Source: Planctomycetaceae bacterium (GTDB taxonomy: Bacteria; Planctomycetota; Planctomycetia; Pirellulales; Pirellulaceae). From it: DNA of 34,959 nucleotides. The stretch lies in contig JAHEBQ010000068.1 in the NCBI GenBank assembly GCA_024642205.1, forward strand, positions 1 to 34,959, in the 5' to 3' direction. The notes under the pieces are model-generated. The model was not told where the DNA came from and made no database searches. It worked only from the letters and a program-made list of their open reading frames with translations. Below are positions 16,364 to 26,100 of the stretch, one piece after another. Positions within the stretch are counted from its first letter, which is position 1; every line of letters begins with the position of its first letter. A program made the translations under genes and the position numbers.

Positions 16364-17506
16364 ATGCCACTAAAACTCGTTTCTACCGATTCAGTGTTCG
16401 AAGAATTGCCAAGACTAGCGGACTTGAAAAGGCGTGTTTCAGGCAACGATCCAATGACCGGGCTGATCTCGACGGCATCAATTGGCAAGTCATTGCAGAG
16501 ACCCAAGTTCCAAAATTGCCAACGGCTTTTTTATGTAAACGCAGGCTCGACGCTTCCATCGACGACGTTGGCTGCGGTGGTAGCAAGGGTTTCACCAACG
16601 CTTCGCGACGACGGAGGGAAGCCGGTCGGGATGGTTGGTTTTTTTGACGCGGTTGACGAGTTTGAGCCGGCTGAGATCGTGCTCTGCGCGGCCGACGAGT
16701 GGTTGCGGGAGAATGGATGCGAGTCAATCGTGGGACCTATCGACGGTGACACGTGGCACCATTACCGATTCAATATCGGGCCCCACCAGGATCCCCCGTT
16801 TCTTTTGGAGCCGACAAATCCGGAATACTATCCTGAGTTGTTCATCAAATCCGGTTTCGAAACGCTGGACCGATATCATTCCCTGCGGGTGGACAGCATC
16901 GATGCGGTCATGCCATTGCTCAGACCCGCTTTTGATTCCGCAAGGAGTCAGGGATATCGCTTCAGACGGATTCGGCTCGATCGGTACGTCGAAGAGTTAC
17001 GGCGCATATATACTGTCAGTACAGCGGCGTTTTGCGAAAATTTTCTGTATGATGAAGTTTCATGGGACGAGTTCCAGAGTCTTTACCTCGGTGCGAAGTC
17101 TCTGATTCGGCCCGAGTTGGTGTGGTTTGTCGAAGACGCAGAAGGAACGGCGATTGGATTTCTGTTTTGTCTGGTTGATTGGTATCGAGCAATCGCGTCA
17201 ATGAAGGGGCGCACCAATTTGTTGGCGAAATTGAAATTTCTCTGGAATCGTTATTCTGCGGACGCGGTTAACTTCAAGACCCTTGCGGTGATTCCTGAGC
17301 ACCGACGTTCCCAATTGGGAGGTGCATTGATGTACCACGGATATCGAGAATCGCTTAAGCTGGGTTTTACCAAGGCGAATCTGTGTCTCATTCGTGATGG
17401 AAACGTTTCATCACGACTCGACGGAGGAAAAAGCCGTATCCTGCGGAGATACGAATTGTATCAAACGCCTGGCAGTCGACTGTCGAACGCTGCGATGTTC
17501 TTCTGA
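16364..17506 (+). CDS. GNAT-fold acyltransferase-like protein
   Basis: The 380-residue protein has the layout of large GNAT-like proteins. The central segment (AADEWLRENGCESIVGPIDG, DTWHHYRFNIGP, PPFLLEPTNPEYYPELFIKS) is typical of a conserved uncharacterised bacterial family. The C-terminal part reads as an N-acetyltransferase fold: WFVEDAEGTAIGFLFCLVDW, then FKTLAVIPEHRRSQLGGALM, where the basic R-R-S-Q-L-G-G stretch is the acyl-CoA pyrophosphate loop (R/Q-x-x-G-x-G/A). The substrate is unknown; with an acyl-AMP ligase and a prenyltransferase next door, acylation of a lipid head group or amine is reasonable. ATG 16364 is preferred; an earlier TTG at 16253 would overlap the divergent gene region. 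The acyl-AMP ligase starts 90 bases downstream. Confidence 0.7.
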   Translation: MPLKLVSTDSVFEELPRLADLKRRVSGNDPMTGLISTASIGKSLQRPKFQNCQRLFYVNAGSTLPSTTLAAVVARVSPTLRDDGGKPVGMVGFFDAVDEFEPAEIVLCAADEWLRENGCESIVGPIDGDTWHHYRFNIGPHQDPPFLLEPTNPEYYPELFIKSGFETLDRYHSLRVDSIDAVMPLLRPAFDSARSQGYRFRRIRLDRYVEELRRIYTVSTAAFCENFLYDEVSWDEFQSLYLGAKSLIRPELVWFVEDAEGTAIGFLFCLVDWYRAIASMKGRTNLLAKLKFLWNRYSADAVNFKTLAVIPEHRRSQLGGALMYHGYRESLKLGFTKANLCLIRDGNVSSRLDGGKSRILRRYELYQTPGSRLSNAAMFF

Positions 17507-17596
17507 TGGCGAGCGGTCGGATTTGGTGCGTACCAATGACAGTTGTGACGTTGCTCTTCAGAATCGGTAAAGGTTAGTTTCCAGGGATCAACGAAC

Positions 17597-19273
17597 GTGT
17601 CCGATTCGAAATCAACCGCCGATCAGAATGTAGCCAGCTTGATTGCCGGGGTGGCCAGTCGGGATCCCGATAAACCGGCACTCGTGTTCGAAATGCGCGG
17701 GAGAAGTGAAACCATTTCATTTGCCGCGTTGTGGCTTGACGCAACGACGGTCGCCACGAGCTTGCAGAGGCTTGGACTCCGGCCCGGCGATCGTGTGATC
17801 GTTATGATTCCGATGTCAATCGATTTGTACGTCTGCCTGTTGGCCGTTATCAAGCTAGGTGCCGTCGTCGTGTTCGTAGATCCCTGGATGGGCGCCAGGC
17901 AAATCGCCCGGTTCTCCGAGTTTGCAGAACCAACCGCTTTTATCGGGATTGGCAAGAGTCATTTACTCCGTTGGTCGAGTCGGAAGTTACGCGAAATCAA
18001 AATTTCAATTACCAACGGATTCCGCGTAGGTCCGTTTTTTGCCAGGTATTCACTGGAGAAACTAAAACAAGGAGCTCCGGATTCGGAGGTCACCGCCGTA
18101 ACTCCTGATCAGACGGCGCTGATCACATTCACCGGGGGGGCCAGCGGCACCCCCAAAGGCGCCAATCGCACTCATCGTTTCTTGTTATCACAGCACTTGG
18201 CACTCAAGCACGAGTTTCCTTACAAGCCCGACGATGTCGATATGCCGATGTTTCCAGTGTTTGCATTGAATAATCTGGTAACCGGAATCACTTCTGTGGT
18301 TCCGGAGATGGATTTTCGAAACGTCGCTGAGGTCGATGGCGGGCGAATTCTCGGCCAAATGATTCATCACAATGTTTCCACTTGCACGGCCAGCCCACCC
18401 CTATTGGACAGTTTGGTCGATGCGCTCCAATACGCTCCTGCCGAAGTTAAAGCCCGGTTCCGACTGCGCCGCGCATTGACCGGGGGCGCTCCGGTCAGTG
18501 ACGACCAGCTTGTGCGTTGGAGCAGCAACTTTCGGACTCAGGCTGGTCCAACGGAAGTAATTGTTGCCTATGGATCAACCGAAGCAGAACCGGTTGGGCA
18601 TATCGGTGCCGCTGAGAGGATCGAACTGGCGTCGATGGGACGCGGATATTGTACGGGGCATCCCGTTAAGTTGATCCAGACCGGCATCGTCCCGATCACG
18701 AAGGGCCCGATTGACGTTGTGTCGGAACATCTACGCGACCTCTGGCTCGCGCCAGGCCAGATTGGTGAATTGATTGTCGCCGGTGATCACGTCTGCCGCG
18801 ACTACTACAAGAACAAAAATGCAACTCAGGAGAACAAACTGGTTGACGAACGGGGTACCGTATGGCATCGAATGGGTGATACCGGGTACTTTGACGAGGA
18901 AGGCCGGTTTTGGCTGGTGGGACGAGTTCACTCAACCATCATTCGTCGTGGGCGACAAGTCCATCCGCAACTCGTTGAACAGATTGCTAAATCAGCCTGT
19001 GCCGACATCGTGCAGGTCGCGGCCATAGGATGTCCACATGGGGAACTTGGCGAGGCGGTCATTGTTTTGGTGGCAGTCGAACCTTCGAGAGTCGAAATTT
19101 CGGCAGAAATCGAATCCAGCGTCAGGAATCGGTTAATGGAAATGAGCCAGCCCTGCGATCAAGTAGTCGTGACCGGAGCGAAACTTCCCGTCGATCCACG
19201 CCACAATTCCAAGATCGATTACGAGCGTGCCAAGAAGCTCTTGCCGAAACAACGATGGCCGGAGCGTCCATGA
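17597..19273 (+). CDS. AMP-dependent acyl synthetase/ligase (OleC/FadD-like)
   Basis: The 558-residue enzyme belongs to the ANL adenylating superfamily. The phosphate-binding loop is TFTGGASGTPKGANRTH (about residues 177-193), the A5-like motif is VAYGSTEAEPVG (about 322-333), the A7-A8 region is MGDTGYFDEEGRFWLVGR (about 424-441), and the A10 lysine sits in PVDPRHNSKIDY (near 539). It should activate a carboxylic acid as acyl-AMP for transfer to CoA or another acceptor. The general style is closest to OleC-like and long-chain acyl ligases. It starts at GTG 17597 with AGGGA upstream. Its stop overlaps the ATG of the UbiA gene (ATGA, 19270-19273), so the two are almost certainly co-translated. 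Confidence 0.9.
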   Translation: MSDSKSTADQNVASLIAGVASRDPDKPALVFEMRGRSETISFAALWLDATTVATSLQRLGLRPGDRVIVMIPMSIDLYVCLLAVIKLGAVVVFVDPWMGARQIARFSEFAEPTAFIGIGKSHLLRWSSRKLREIKISITNGFRVGPFFARYSLEKLKQGAPDSEVTAVTPDQTALITFTGGASGTPKGANRTHRFLLSQHLALKHEFPYKPDDVDMPMFPVFALNNLVTGITSVVPEMDFRNVAEVDGGRILGQMIHHNVSTCTASPPLLDSLVDALQYAPAEVKARFRLRRALTGGAPVSDDQLVRWSSNFRTQAGPTEVIVAYGSTEAEPVGHIGAAERIELASMGRGYCTGHPVKLIQTGIVPITKGPIDVVSEHLRDLWLAPGQIGELIVAGDHVCRDYYKNKNATQENKLVDERGTVWHRMGDTGYFDEEGRFWLVGRVHSTIIRRGRQVHPQLVEQIAKSACADIVQVAAIGCPHGELGEAVIVLVAVEPSRVEISAEIESSVRNRLMEMSQPCDQVVVTGAKLPVDPRHNSKIDYERAKKLLPKQRWPERP

Positions 19274-20256
19274 ACATTTTAAACCGGGAATCCTCAGATC
19301 TTACCGCGGAGGCTCCATTTGGTGCGAGACTGAGGGCGTACCTGAATCAACGTTTTCCATTGGCCGGCTATGGGATTTTGATCATCAGTTATTACTCTTC
19401 GAACCAGTTTCTGGCGGAAGTTCTGACCGATCCTGAAGCGAAGCTCAAATACACGATTGGTTCACTGGTCGGCGCGTTCGTTCTGTTTTGCATGTTCTTT
19501 CACCTTCGCGTATTCGATGAGCATAAAGACTACGAGGATGATCTGAAGAACTACCCGGACCGGATTCTGCAACGCGAGTTGATCACGCTGGCTGATCTGC
19601 GAACACTGGGCGCGATTGCAATCGCCAGCGAGTTGATGCTGGCCGCGATCTGGATGCCGCACGGTCAACCCGCGGCATTGGTTGCCGTTTTGGTCGCCAT
19701 CGGTTATTCCGTGTTGATGCTCAAGGAGTTCTTTGTCAGCAGTTGGCTGAAACGCCACTTTCTGGTTTACACGGTCAGTCACATGTTAATCATGCCGTTG
19801 TTCGCGATCGTTGTGTTCAGTTTTGCCACCGGTGAGTACTTTTGGCACGCGCCAGCCTGGTTTTGGGTTTACGCTTTTGTAGGTTTTTTCGTGACGCTTA
19901 ACTGGGAAATTTCCAGAAAGATCCGCGCACCCGAACAGGAGATCGATGGAGTCCACAGCTACACAAAAATATTTGGTACCTATGGCGCCGCTTACGCCGT
20001 TCTGGCTGTGCGTGTGATTGATACGGGGATTGTCGCTTTGGTGGGGTGGCATTTGGGTGCAAGTCGTTGGTTTTACTGGGCGTTGGTGGGCCTGTTCATG
20101 CTCTGTTTGGTCGGGTTTTTTCAATACCGGCTCCAGACTTCCCCCAAAACTGCCAAAAGGATGGAAACGTACGCCGGGCTGTACATCATCGCGTTTGACC
20201 TGATACTTGCATTCGAATTGATCCGTAGCCATGGAGTTGAATTGTCGTGGAGCTGA
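19270..20256 (+). CDS. UbiA family prenyltransferase
   Basis: The 328-residue membrane protein has about eight helices and two loop motifs expected of UbiA enzymes, which transfer a prenyl group from a prenyl diphosphate to an aromatic, lipid or other acceptor. The first acidic motif reads RVFDEHKDYEDDLKNYPDR (about residues 79-97); the second loop is NWEISRKIRAPEQEIDG (about 211-227) instead of the classical DxxxD. This EISRKIRAPE variant marks a subfamily distinct from the quinone-pathway enzymes, so I would not call it UbiA or MenA proper. The start ATG overlaps the stop of the ligase gene, and its own stop overlaps the dikinase gene by 10 bases. The acceptor is unknown. Confidence 0.85.
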   Translation: MNILNRESSDLTAEAPFGARLRAYLNQRFPLAGYGILIISYYSSNQFLAEVLTDPEAKLKYTIGSLVGAFVLFCMFFHLRVFDEHKDYEDDLKNYPDRILQRELITLADLRTLGAIAIASELMLAAIWMPHGQPAALVAVLVAIGYSVLMLKEFFVSSWLKRHFLVYTVSHMLIMPLFAIVVFSFATGEYFWHAPAWFWVYAFVGFFVTLNWEISRKIRAPEQEIDGVHSYTKIFGTYGAAYAVLAVRVIDTGIVALVGWHLGASRWFYWALVGLFMLCLVGFFQYRLQTSPKTAKRMETYAGLYIIAFDLILAFELIRSHGVELSWS

Positions 20257-22982
20257 ACGTTTCAATGATATTTGCGAGCGGTACAACTGGGAAAATGCCG
20301 GACAGGTCGATTGTTGGAGGTAAGGCACTGAACCTGTTGTATTTGAGCCACCTCGGATTCAAGGTCCCTCCGTTTTTTGTAATTTCGGCGAATGCGTTTC
20401 GCGAACTGATCCGCGCGAACTCGTCCATTGCGACGGAGGTTGAAGCGTTATCAGGAATGGCGGTCGACCATCGCGCCGTTGGCATTGCAAGAATCCGGGA
20501 ACTGATTGAATCGGCGGAGATTCCAGCGATGTTGCGAGAGGGGATTCAAGCGGAATACCAGCGGTTGTTTGGCGAGGACGGTCTGGTCGCGGTACGGTCA
20601 TCTGCCAGCGACGAAGACGGAGCTGATCACTCGTTCGCCGGAATGCACGATAGTTTTTTGTTTATTCGCGGCTTCGAGGATGTTCTGAATCGCGTAAGGC
20701 AGGTTTGGGCGTCGTCATTCAACGAACGGGCGATTGCTTACCGGATGGAAAATGGACTGGACATTGCCAGGATTGCGGTCGGGGTGGTCGTCCAACAAAT
20801 GGTCGACGCCAGGACATCCGGCGTGATTTTTACGGTCAATCCCGCGAACGAGAAAACCCACGAGACCGTGATCAGTTCGCTTTGGGGGGCCGGCGAGGGA
20901 CTTGTCAGTGCCGGCCTTCCTGCCGACACGTTCATCGTCGAGAAAAAATCACTTGAGTTCAAAGCGGAGGTGTCGACGAAAACCGAAAAAATGGTGATTG
21001 CTCCCGATACTGGGAAGGGTCTGGTGACGCTTCCGGTTGAAGCTGACGCGCAGGATAGCAGCAGCTTGACAGACACCCAGGTTTCGCAAATCGCCCAAAT
21101 CGCTCAGCAAATCGAAAACACCTATCGGCGTCCTCAAGACATCGAATTTTGCATCGACCATCAAAATAATGTTTACGTCGTTCAAGCCCGTCCGATTACG
21201 CGATTGAAGGAGTATGGCCCCGCCGCAGGAAACCGGTTGGTTTGGGACAACTCAAACATCATCGAGAGCTACTCGGGTGTCACAACCCCCATGACGTTCA
21301 GCTTTATCCGCCACGCGTACACCATCGTCTATCACTGTTTTGCCGAAGTCATGGGGATTTCACCTTCGAAAGTCAAACAAAGCCGCCAGGTGTTCGAAAA
21401 CATGCTCGGGCTGATTCGCGGCCGCGTTTATTACAATCTGCAAAACTGGTATCGCCTGATTCGGCTATTTCCCGGATTCCAGTACAACTCGCAGTTCATG
21501 GAATCGATGATGGGAATCAAGGAACCGTTGATTCTCGATGACCCGCTTCCCGAGCCCGATTTTTTCCGAAAGTGGTTTGTTGAACTGCCGGCACTAGTCA
21601 ACCTGGTTTGTCGGGGGACCTGGAACTTCATCCGCATTCGCGCCATTGTATCGCACTTTGAGGCAAACTTTCGCGAACACTACGATCGCTGGGATGCGCT
21701 CGAATTTGACCAGCTTCCGCCACACGAGATCATGCGACTTTACGCCGAAATGGAGGAGACGTTACTTTGGAACTGGAAAGCCCCGATCATCAACGACTTT
21801 TACGTCATGATTTACTACGGTCTGCTGAAGCGGTTTTCTCAACAGTGGTGCCACGATCCAACGGGCGCATTGCAGAACGATCTGATCTGCGGAGAAGGTG
21901 GCGTCGAAAGTGCGGAACCGGCCAGAATGTTGCTGCGGTTGGCGAGCATCGCGAGTCACTCGGAAAAGTTGAGGTCGGAAATTGTCGACGTCCAGCTGGA
22001 AACGCTCCCTGAGCGGATCAAATCGAATCCGGAGTTTGATGAATTCAATCAGCTGATGGCGAAGTACCTGGAACTATACGGGTTCCGTTGCATGAACGAA
22101 CTGAAGCTCGAAGAATACTCGTTACGCGATCGTCCAAGTGTTGTCTACCAAGTGCTTCGCAATTACCTTGCGCTGGATAATGCTGCCGCCCTGGACGTGG
22201 ATGCAATGCACGCACGGGAACAGAAGATCCGCCACGATGCCGAGGCAACTGCATTTTCTTCGCTCCGGGGATTCAGTTTGCTTCCGCGCAGATGGATCTT
22301 TCAACGCGTCCTGCGGAACGCACGTACGGGAGTCAAAAACCGCGAGAACATGCGGTTTGCCCGCACGCGGATCTACGGTTTGCTACGCGAGTTGATCCGC
22401 GCGATTGGCCATCAGATGGCCAACGAAAAAATCATTGATCAGCCGCAGGACATTTTCTACCTGACGATCGACGAATTGTGGGATTTCATCAAGGGAACGT
22501 CAGTGACGACTCGCTTGAACGAACTGAGCAAGCTTCGACGTGCTGAATTTGCCGAATTTGAGGAGCTGCCGGCACCCGGCGATCGTTTTGAAACGTTTGG
22601 TTTCGCGTACCACAAAAACTTGTTCGTCAATCGCAACATTCAACCAGTCATGCCGGAAGATGGCCAACTCCGGGGAATCGGATGCTGTCCGGGGACCGTT
22701 ACCAGGCGAGTCCGCGTGTTACGGCACCCGTCCGATGATTTGTCTTTGTCCGGTGAAATTCTGGTCGCCGAGCGAACCGACCCTGGATGGGTTCCCCTGT
22801 ATCCTGCAGTTTCCGGGATTTTGATCGAACGTGGCAGTATCCTGTCACATTCCGCCGTGGTGGCCCGGGAGATGGGCATCCCGACAATTGTCGGCATCGC
22901 CGGTTTGCTCCAACATGTCGCCGATGGCGAAGTCGTGACGATGGATGGTTCGTCTGGTATTGTCAAGCTTGATGAACCGTAG
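20247..22982 (+). CDS. PEP synthase/rifampin phosphotransferase-like dikinase
   Basis: The 911-residue protein has an N-terminal PPDK-type ATP-grasp domain (about residues 14-318: VGGKALNLLYLSHLGFKVPP, VAVRSSASDEDGADHSFAG, VQQMVDARTSGVIFTVNP, DNNVYVVQARPIT-like end). A middle region of about 470 residues shows no PEP-synthase motif. The C-terminus is the swivelling phosphohistidine domain with SILSHSAVVAREMGIPTIV, where H868 would carry the phosphate. The order ATP domain, substrate domain, His domain at the very end is that of rifampin phosphotransferase, not of PEP synthase, which ends in a PEP-binding barrel. I infer that it phosphorylates an unknown cluster substrate using the beta-phosphate of ATP. 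It starts at GTG 20247 with GGAG upstream, overlapping the UbiA gene. Confidence 0.85.
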   Translation: MELNVSMIFASGTTGKMPDRSIVGGKALNLLYLSHLGFKVPPFFVISANAFRELIRANSSIATEVEALSGMAVDHRAVGIARIRELIESAEIPAMLREGIQAEYQRLFGEDGLVAVRSSASDEDGADHSFAGMHDSFLFIRGFEDVLNRVRQVWASSFNERAIAYRMENGLDIARIAVGVVVQQMVDARTSGVIFTVNPANEKTHETVISSLWGAGEGLVSAGLPADTFIVEKKSLEFKAEVSTKTEKMVIAPDTGKGLVTLPVEADAQDSSSLTDTQVSQIAQIAQQIENTYRRPQDIEFCIDHQNNVYVVQARPITRLKEYGPAAGNRLVWDNSNIIESYSGVTTPMTFSFIRHAYTIVYHCFAEVMGISPSKVKQSRQVFENMLGLIRGRVYYNLQNWYRLIRLFPGFQYNSQFMESMMGIKEPLILDDPLPEPDFFRKWFVELPALVNLVCRGTWNFIRIRAIVSHFEANFREHYDRWDALEFDQLPPHEIMRLYAEMEETLLWNWKAPIINDFYVMIYYGLLKRFSQQWCHDPTGALQNDLICGEGGVESAEPARMLLRLASIASHSEKLRSEIVDVQLETLPERIKSNPEFDEFNQLMAKYLELYGFRCMNELKLEEYSLRDRPSVVYQVLRNYLALDNAAALDVDAMHAREQKIRHDAEATAFSSLRGFSLLPRRWIFQRVLRNARTGVKNRENMRFARTRIYGLLRELIRAIGHQMANEKIIDQPQDIFYLTIDELWDFIKGTSVTTRLNELSKLRRAEFAEFEELPAPGDRFETFGFAYHKNLFVNRNIQPVMPEDGQLRGIGCCPGTVTRRVRVLRHPSDDLSLSGEILVAERTDPGWVPLYPAVSGILIERGSILSHSAVVAREMGIPTIVGIAGLLQHVADGEVVTMDGSSGIVKLDEP

Positions 22983-23106
22983 ATGGGCCCTCCGGGAACG
23001 GCTTGAAATAGGCATTCGCTCCAGCCCAGGACGTCAGCCAATATGTGGTTCAGATGCGAAAGCCTTATTCACCATCGCCATTGTTTTGCTGCAGCCCCAT
23101 ATTCTG

Positions 23107-26100
23107 TCAACGTGTTTCCAGCGTAATCGCCATCGTGACCGGGGCGGTCTTGTCCGGGCCTTTGATCAGTTGAACTGACTCAAGTCGTTCGGTGCGTTTG
23201 GGGTAAATCGCGAGGTAACGCAGCTGCTGGTTTCTGACGGCAAACGCGAATTCCGATTTTGGAACATCCGCGCGACCGATATAGTCAGCAAAGTGCTGCC
23301 CGTTAAGGAGTTGGTGATCTTCGGTTTCTCCATCAGCGTACTTGATCCGAACGACCATGGACACCGTTTGGTCGTTGCTGAATGGAAACGCCCATCCACC
23401 GACACCTCCCAGCATGTGAATTGCCTTGAATTCTCCATTGCAGGGGAACTCCACCGACTTGGGCATTTTCCGGCTGATGCTACCGAGCGGACCAAACAGC
23501 TCGATCGCGTTGGCAATGCTCCCGCCCTCCGGGTCAATAAACTGAAACGGCACACCCTTAAACTCTTTTGGACTCCAGTCACTGAAAATCAACTTCTCGG
23601 CGTCTCCGTTTCCAGCAAACATCTGCGCCGCACTGCTGATGGTCGCGAGTTTGCGCAGCGACACGGGAACAAACTTGCCGCGTTGAGTCAAGAATTCTAG
23701 CAAGTCTGTCATGTTCTTCTTTGATATCTGTTTCTCAAAACCTTCGGGCATGATCGACTTGGTTGACCCAGCGAGTTCGTCAATATCCTCCCTCAAGATG
23801 ACCTGTTTTTTGCCTTTTTCATCATACAGTTCGATCGCAGTTTTGGATTCCGATGCCAGCAGTCCATTGATCAACAATCCGTCATTTGTAGTTACGGTGT
23901 AACGTCGGTAGTTGCCTTCAACATCACGGCTGGGGTCGATGATGTGGGTCAACAGTTCCTGTTTGGGGTGAACTGCCATCCCGGTCAGGTCCGGCCCGAT
24001 TTCGGCGCCCTCGCCATTGTGTTTGTGGCAGTTGGCGCACTGCTCTTTAAAAATGACTTTGCCAGCCGCAGGATTTCCGTTCAACAACGCGACCGGTAAC
24101 ATTTCCTCGAGAACTTTCTGCCGATCCGCATTTGGCAACGCGCCGCCGCGTTTCAGAATCGCCGTTGACCGGGCACGGATTTTCGAGTCTGGATGATTGT
24201 TTAGCGATTGCTTCTGCTCAAGCGAAAGTTCAGACAGGAGGAGCTGGCCATTTTCAATCAACTCGAGTAGCGCGTCGGTGGAGCCGGGGCGTCTCAGCAA
24301 AACCGAAATCGCAGCCGCGCGGACTTTCGGCGTCATACTTCGAATCTGGTTGGCGATTCGTTGACCCACGTGTTTTGACTCACTCAACCCAAGCGCTTCG
24401 ACGACACCCGCGCCAAACGTAGTCTCTACCTGTGGATTGATTCGATTCAGCAACTCATCGACTGTCCCGTCATCACTCGAGCGAAACAAAACGAATTCGC
24501 GGGCAGCCGTCAATCGCTGGTCAACGTCGAGGTCCTCGTCATCGACCCGTTCAAGCAGATCCTCGGACACCTTGCGCGCGTATTCACCAAATTCCTTGCT
24601 TCCCCAGCCTTGAGCCAGTTTGACCAGTGAACCCCGGTTAACAGGTTCCAGTTTGTCCATCAGCAGCTTCAGGTTGTATTCAAGATTCTCACTCAACGGC
24701 TGGGGTTTGTCTTTGGGCCAGCCCTTTGCCAAGCCGGAAACCACGGCGTTCACTAACTCTGGATTTCCTTCGACCTGGGCAGCAATCAACGCTGCCAACG
24801 CTTCGTGGGTTCCACCGCGGGCGTAATGTTCTGAAACGATTTCCACGATCTTGATCGTCTGTTCATCCGCTGATTCAATCCTGGCCACTGCCCGGAGGAA
24901 GCTGGCGTCATTGGCGGACGCGGCAGCGATGAATGCGTCCGGCATCCAACGATCTTGATAATGCACCTGTTTTTTCCACATCGCCACCAATGCCTGACCC
25001 GTCTGTTCGACAGCAGGTAAATCACACAGCGCCAACAATGCAGCCAGTCGAACCTGTGCGTCGTCATCGTTAATCAGGTTCTGCGTCAAAACCGTTTGTG
25101 TTGAGTCAGTGCTCGACGGCATTGCTTGAATGGCATTTCGCCGGACACCCCGTGATGGGTGACTGAGTGCGCCCCGAAGCGCGACCAGAGCGGGCTGATT
25201 CGTCCCATTCAGTAGCCCCAGGCCATGGAGAGTCCAGATTGCATGGATCGCGCCTACATTCAGGCCAATTTCATCTGTTTTCTGATTATTGAGAAGTTTG
25301 ATCAAGGACTCCGAGACATCCGGGTTACCTCGCTCAACAAGCAACCGTTGTGCGTGTTTCCGCCACAACATGGTTGGATGAGACAATGCTTGGACCAATT
25401 CTTCGGGCGAAGCGTTAGCCAAATTGTTCCATGGCAGATGTTCTTTATCGCCGTATACGACGCGATAGATTCGGCCGTGCTTTTTGTCGCGAAGATCAGA
25501 CTCATAGGCATTCCCCTTGCCAGTCTTGAAGCCGCGAGGCGTCGGGTTGTGTTGGACAATGAAGTTGTACCAGTCGATGACCCATACGTTACCGTCCGGG
25601 CCGACTTCCGCCATGATGGGAGCCGTCCACTCATCATCACTGGCTATCAGGTTGAAGGGACTTGTCGATTTGAAATCGCTTCCTTCCTCGCTTAGCACGA
25701 ATGTCCCAACCAGGTGACCGGTTGGTCCATTTACAAACGCCGTCCGGTTCCAATATTCTCGGGGGTATTGTCGCGCTGTGTAAATCGCATGTCCGGCGCC
25801 GGCCGTGTAACCGCCGTGCCAGTCGACTTGCCGGATCTTTTCGGTGATCGGCTCGAATCGGGACGAGTCCGCAATGGAACCCAGAACCAGCGAAGGTGTC
25901 CATCCGCGAACCTGTTCGTAGTAACGGTTGGGAATTGGCATATAGACGCTGGGGTTTCCGTTCGCGGTGGAACCAAACACGATCCCTTCCTCGCTGATTC
26001 CCAGTCCCCACGTGTTATTGTTGGTTGACCGAAGGAACTCAAGGTTGGATCCATCTGGACGAAAGCGAAAGAAGCCCTGTCGAAATCGTTGCCCGAGGGG

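Noticed and set aside
20247..22982. Annotation as phosphoenolpyruvate synthase (ppsA)
   Set aside because: The His domain is at the extreme C-terminus and no PEP-binding barrel is seen; the order fits rifampin phosphotransferase-like enzymes.
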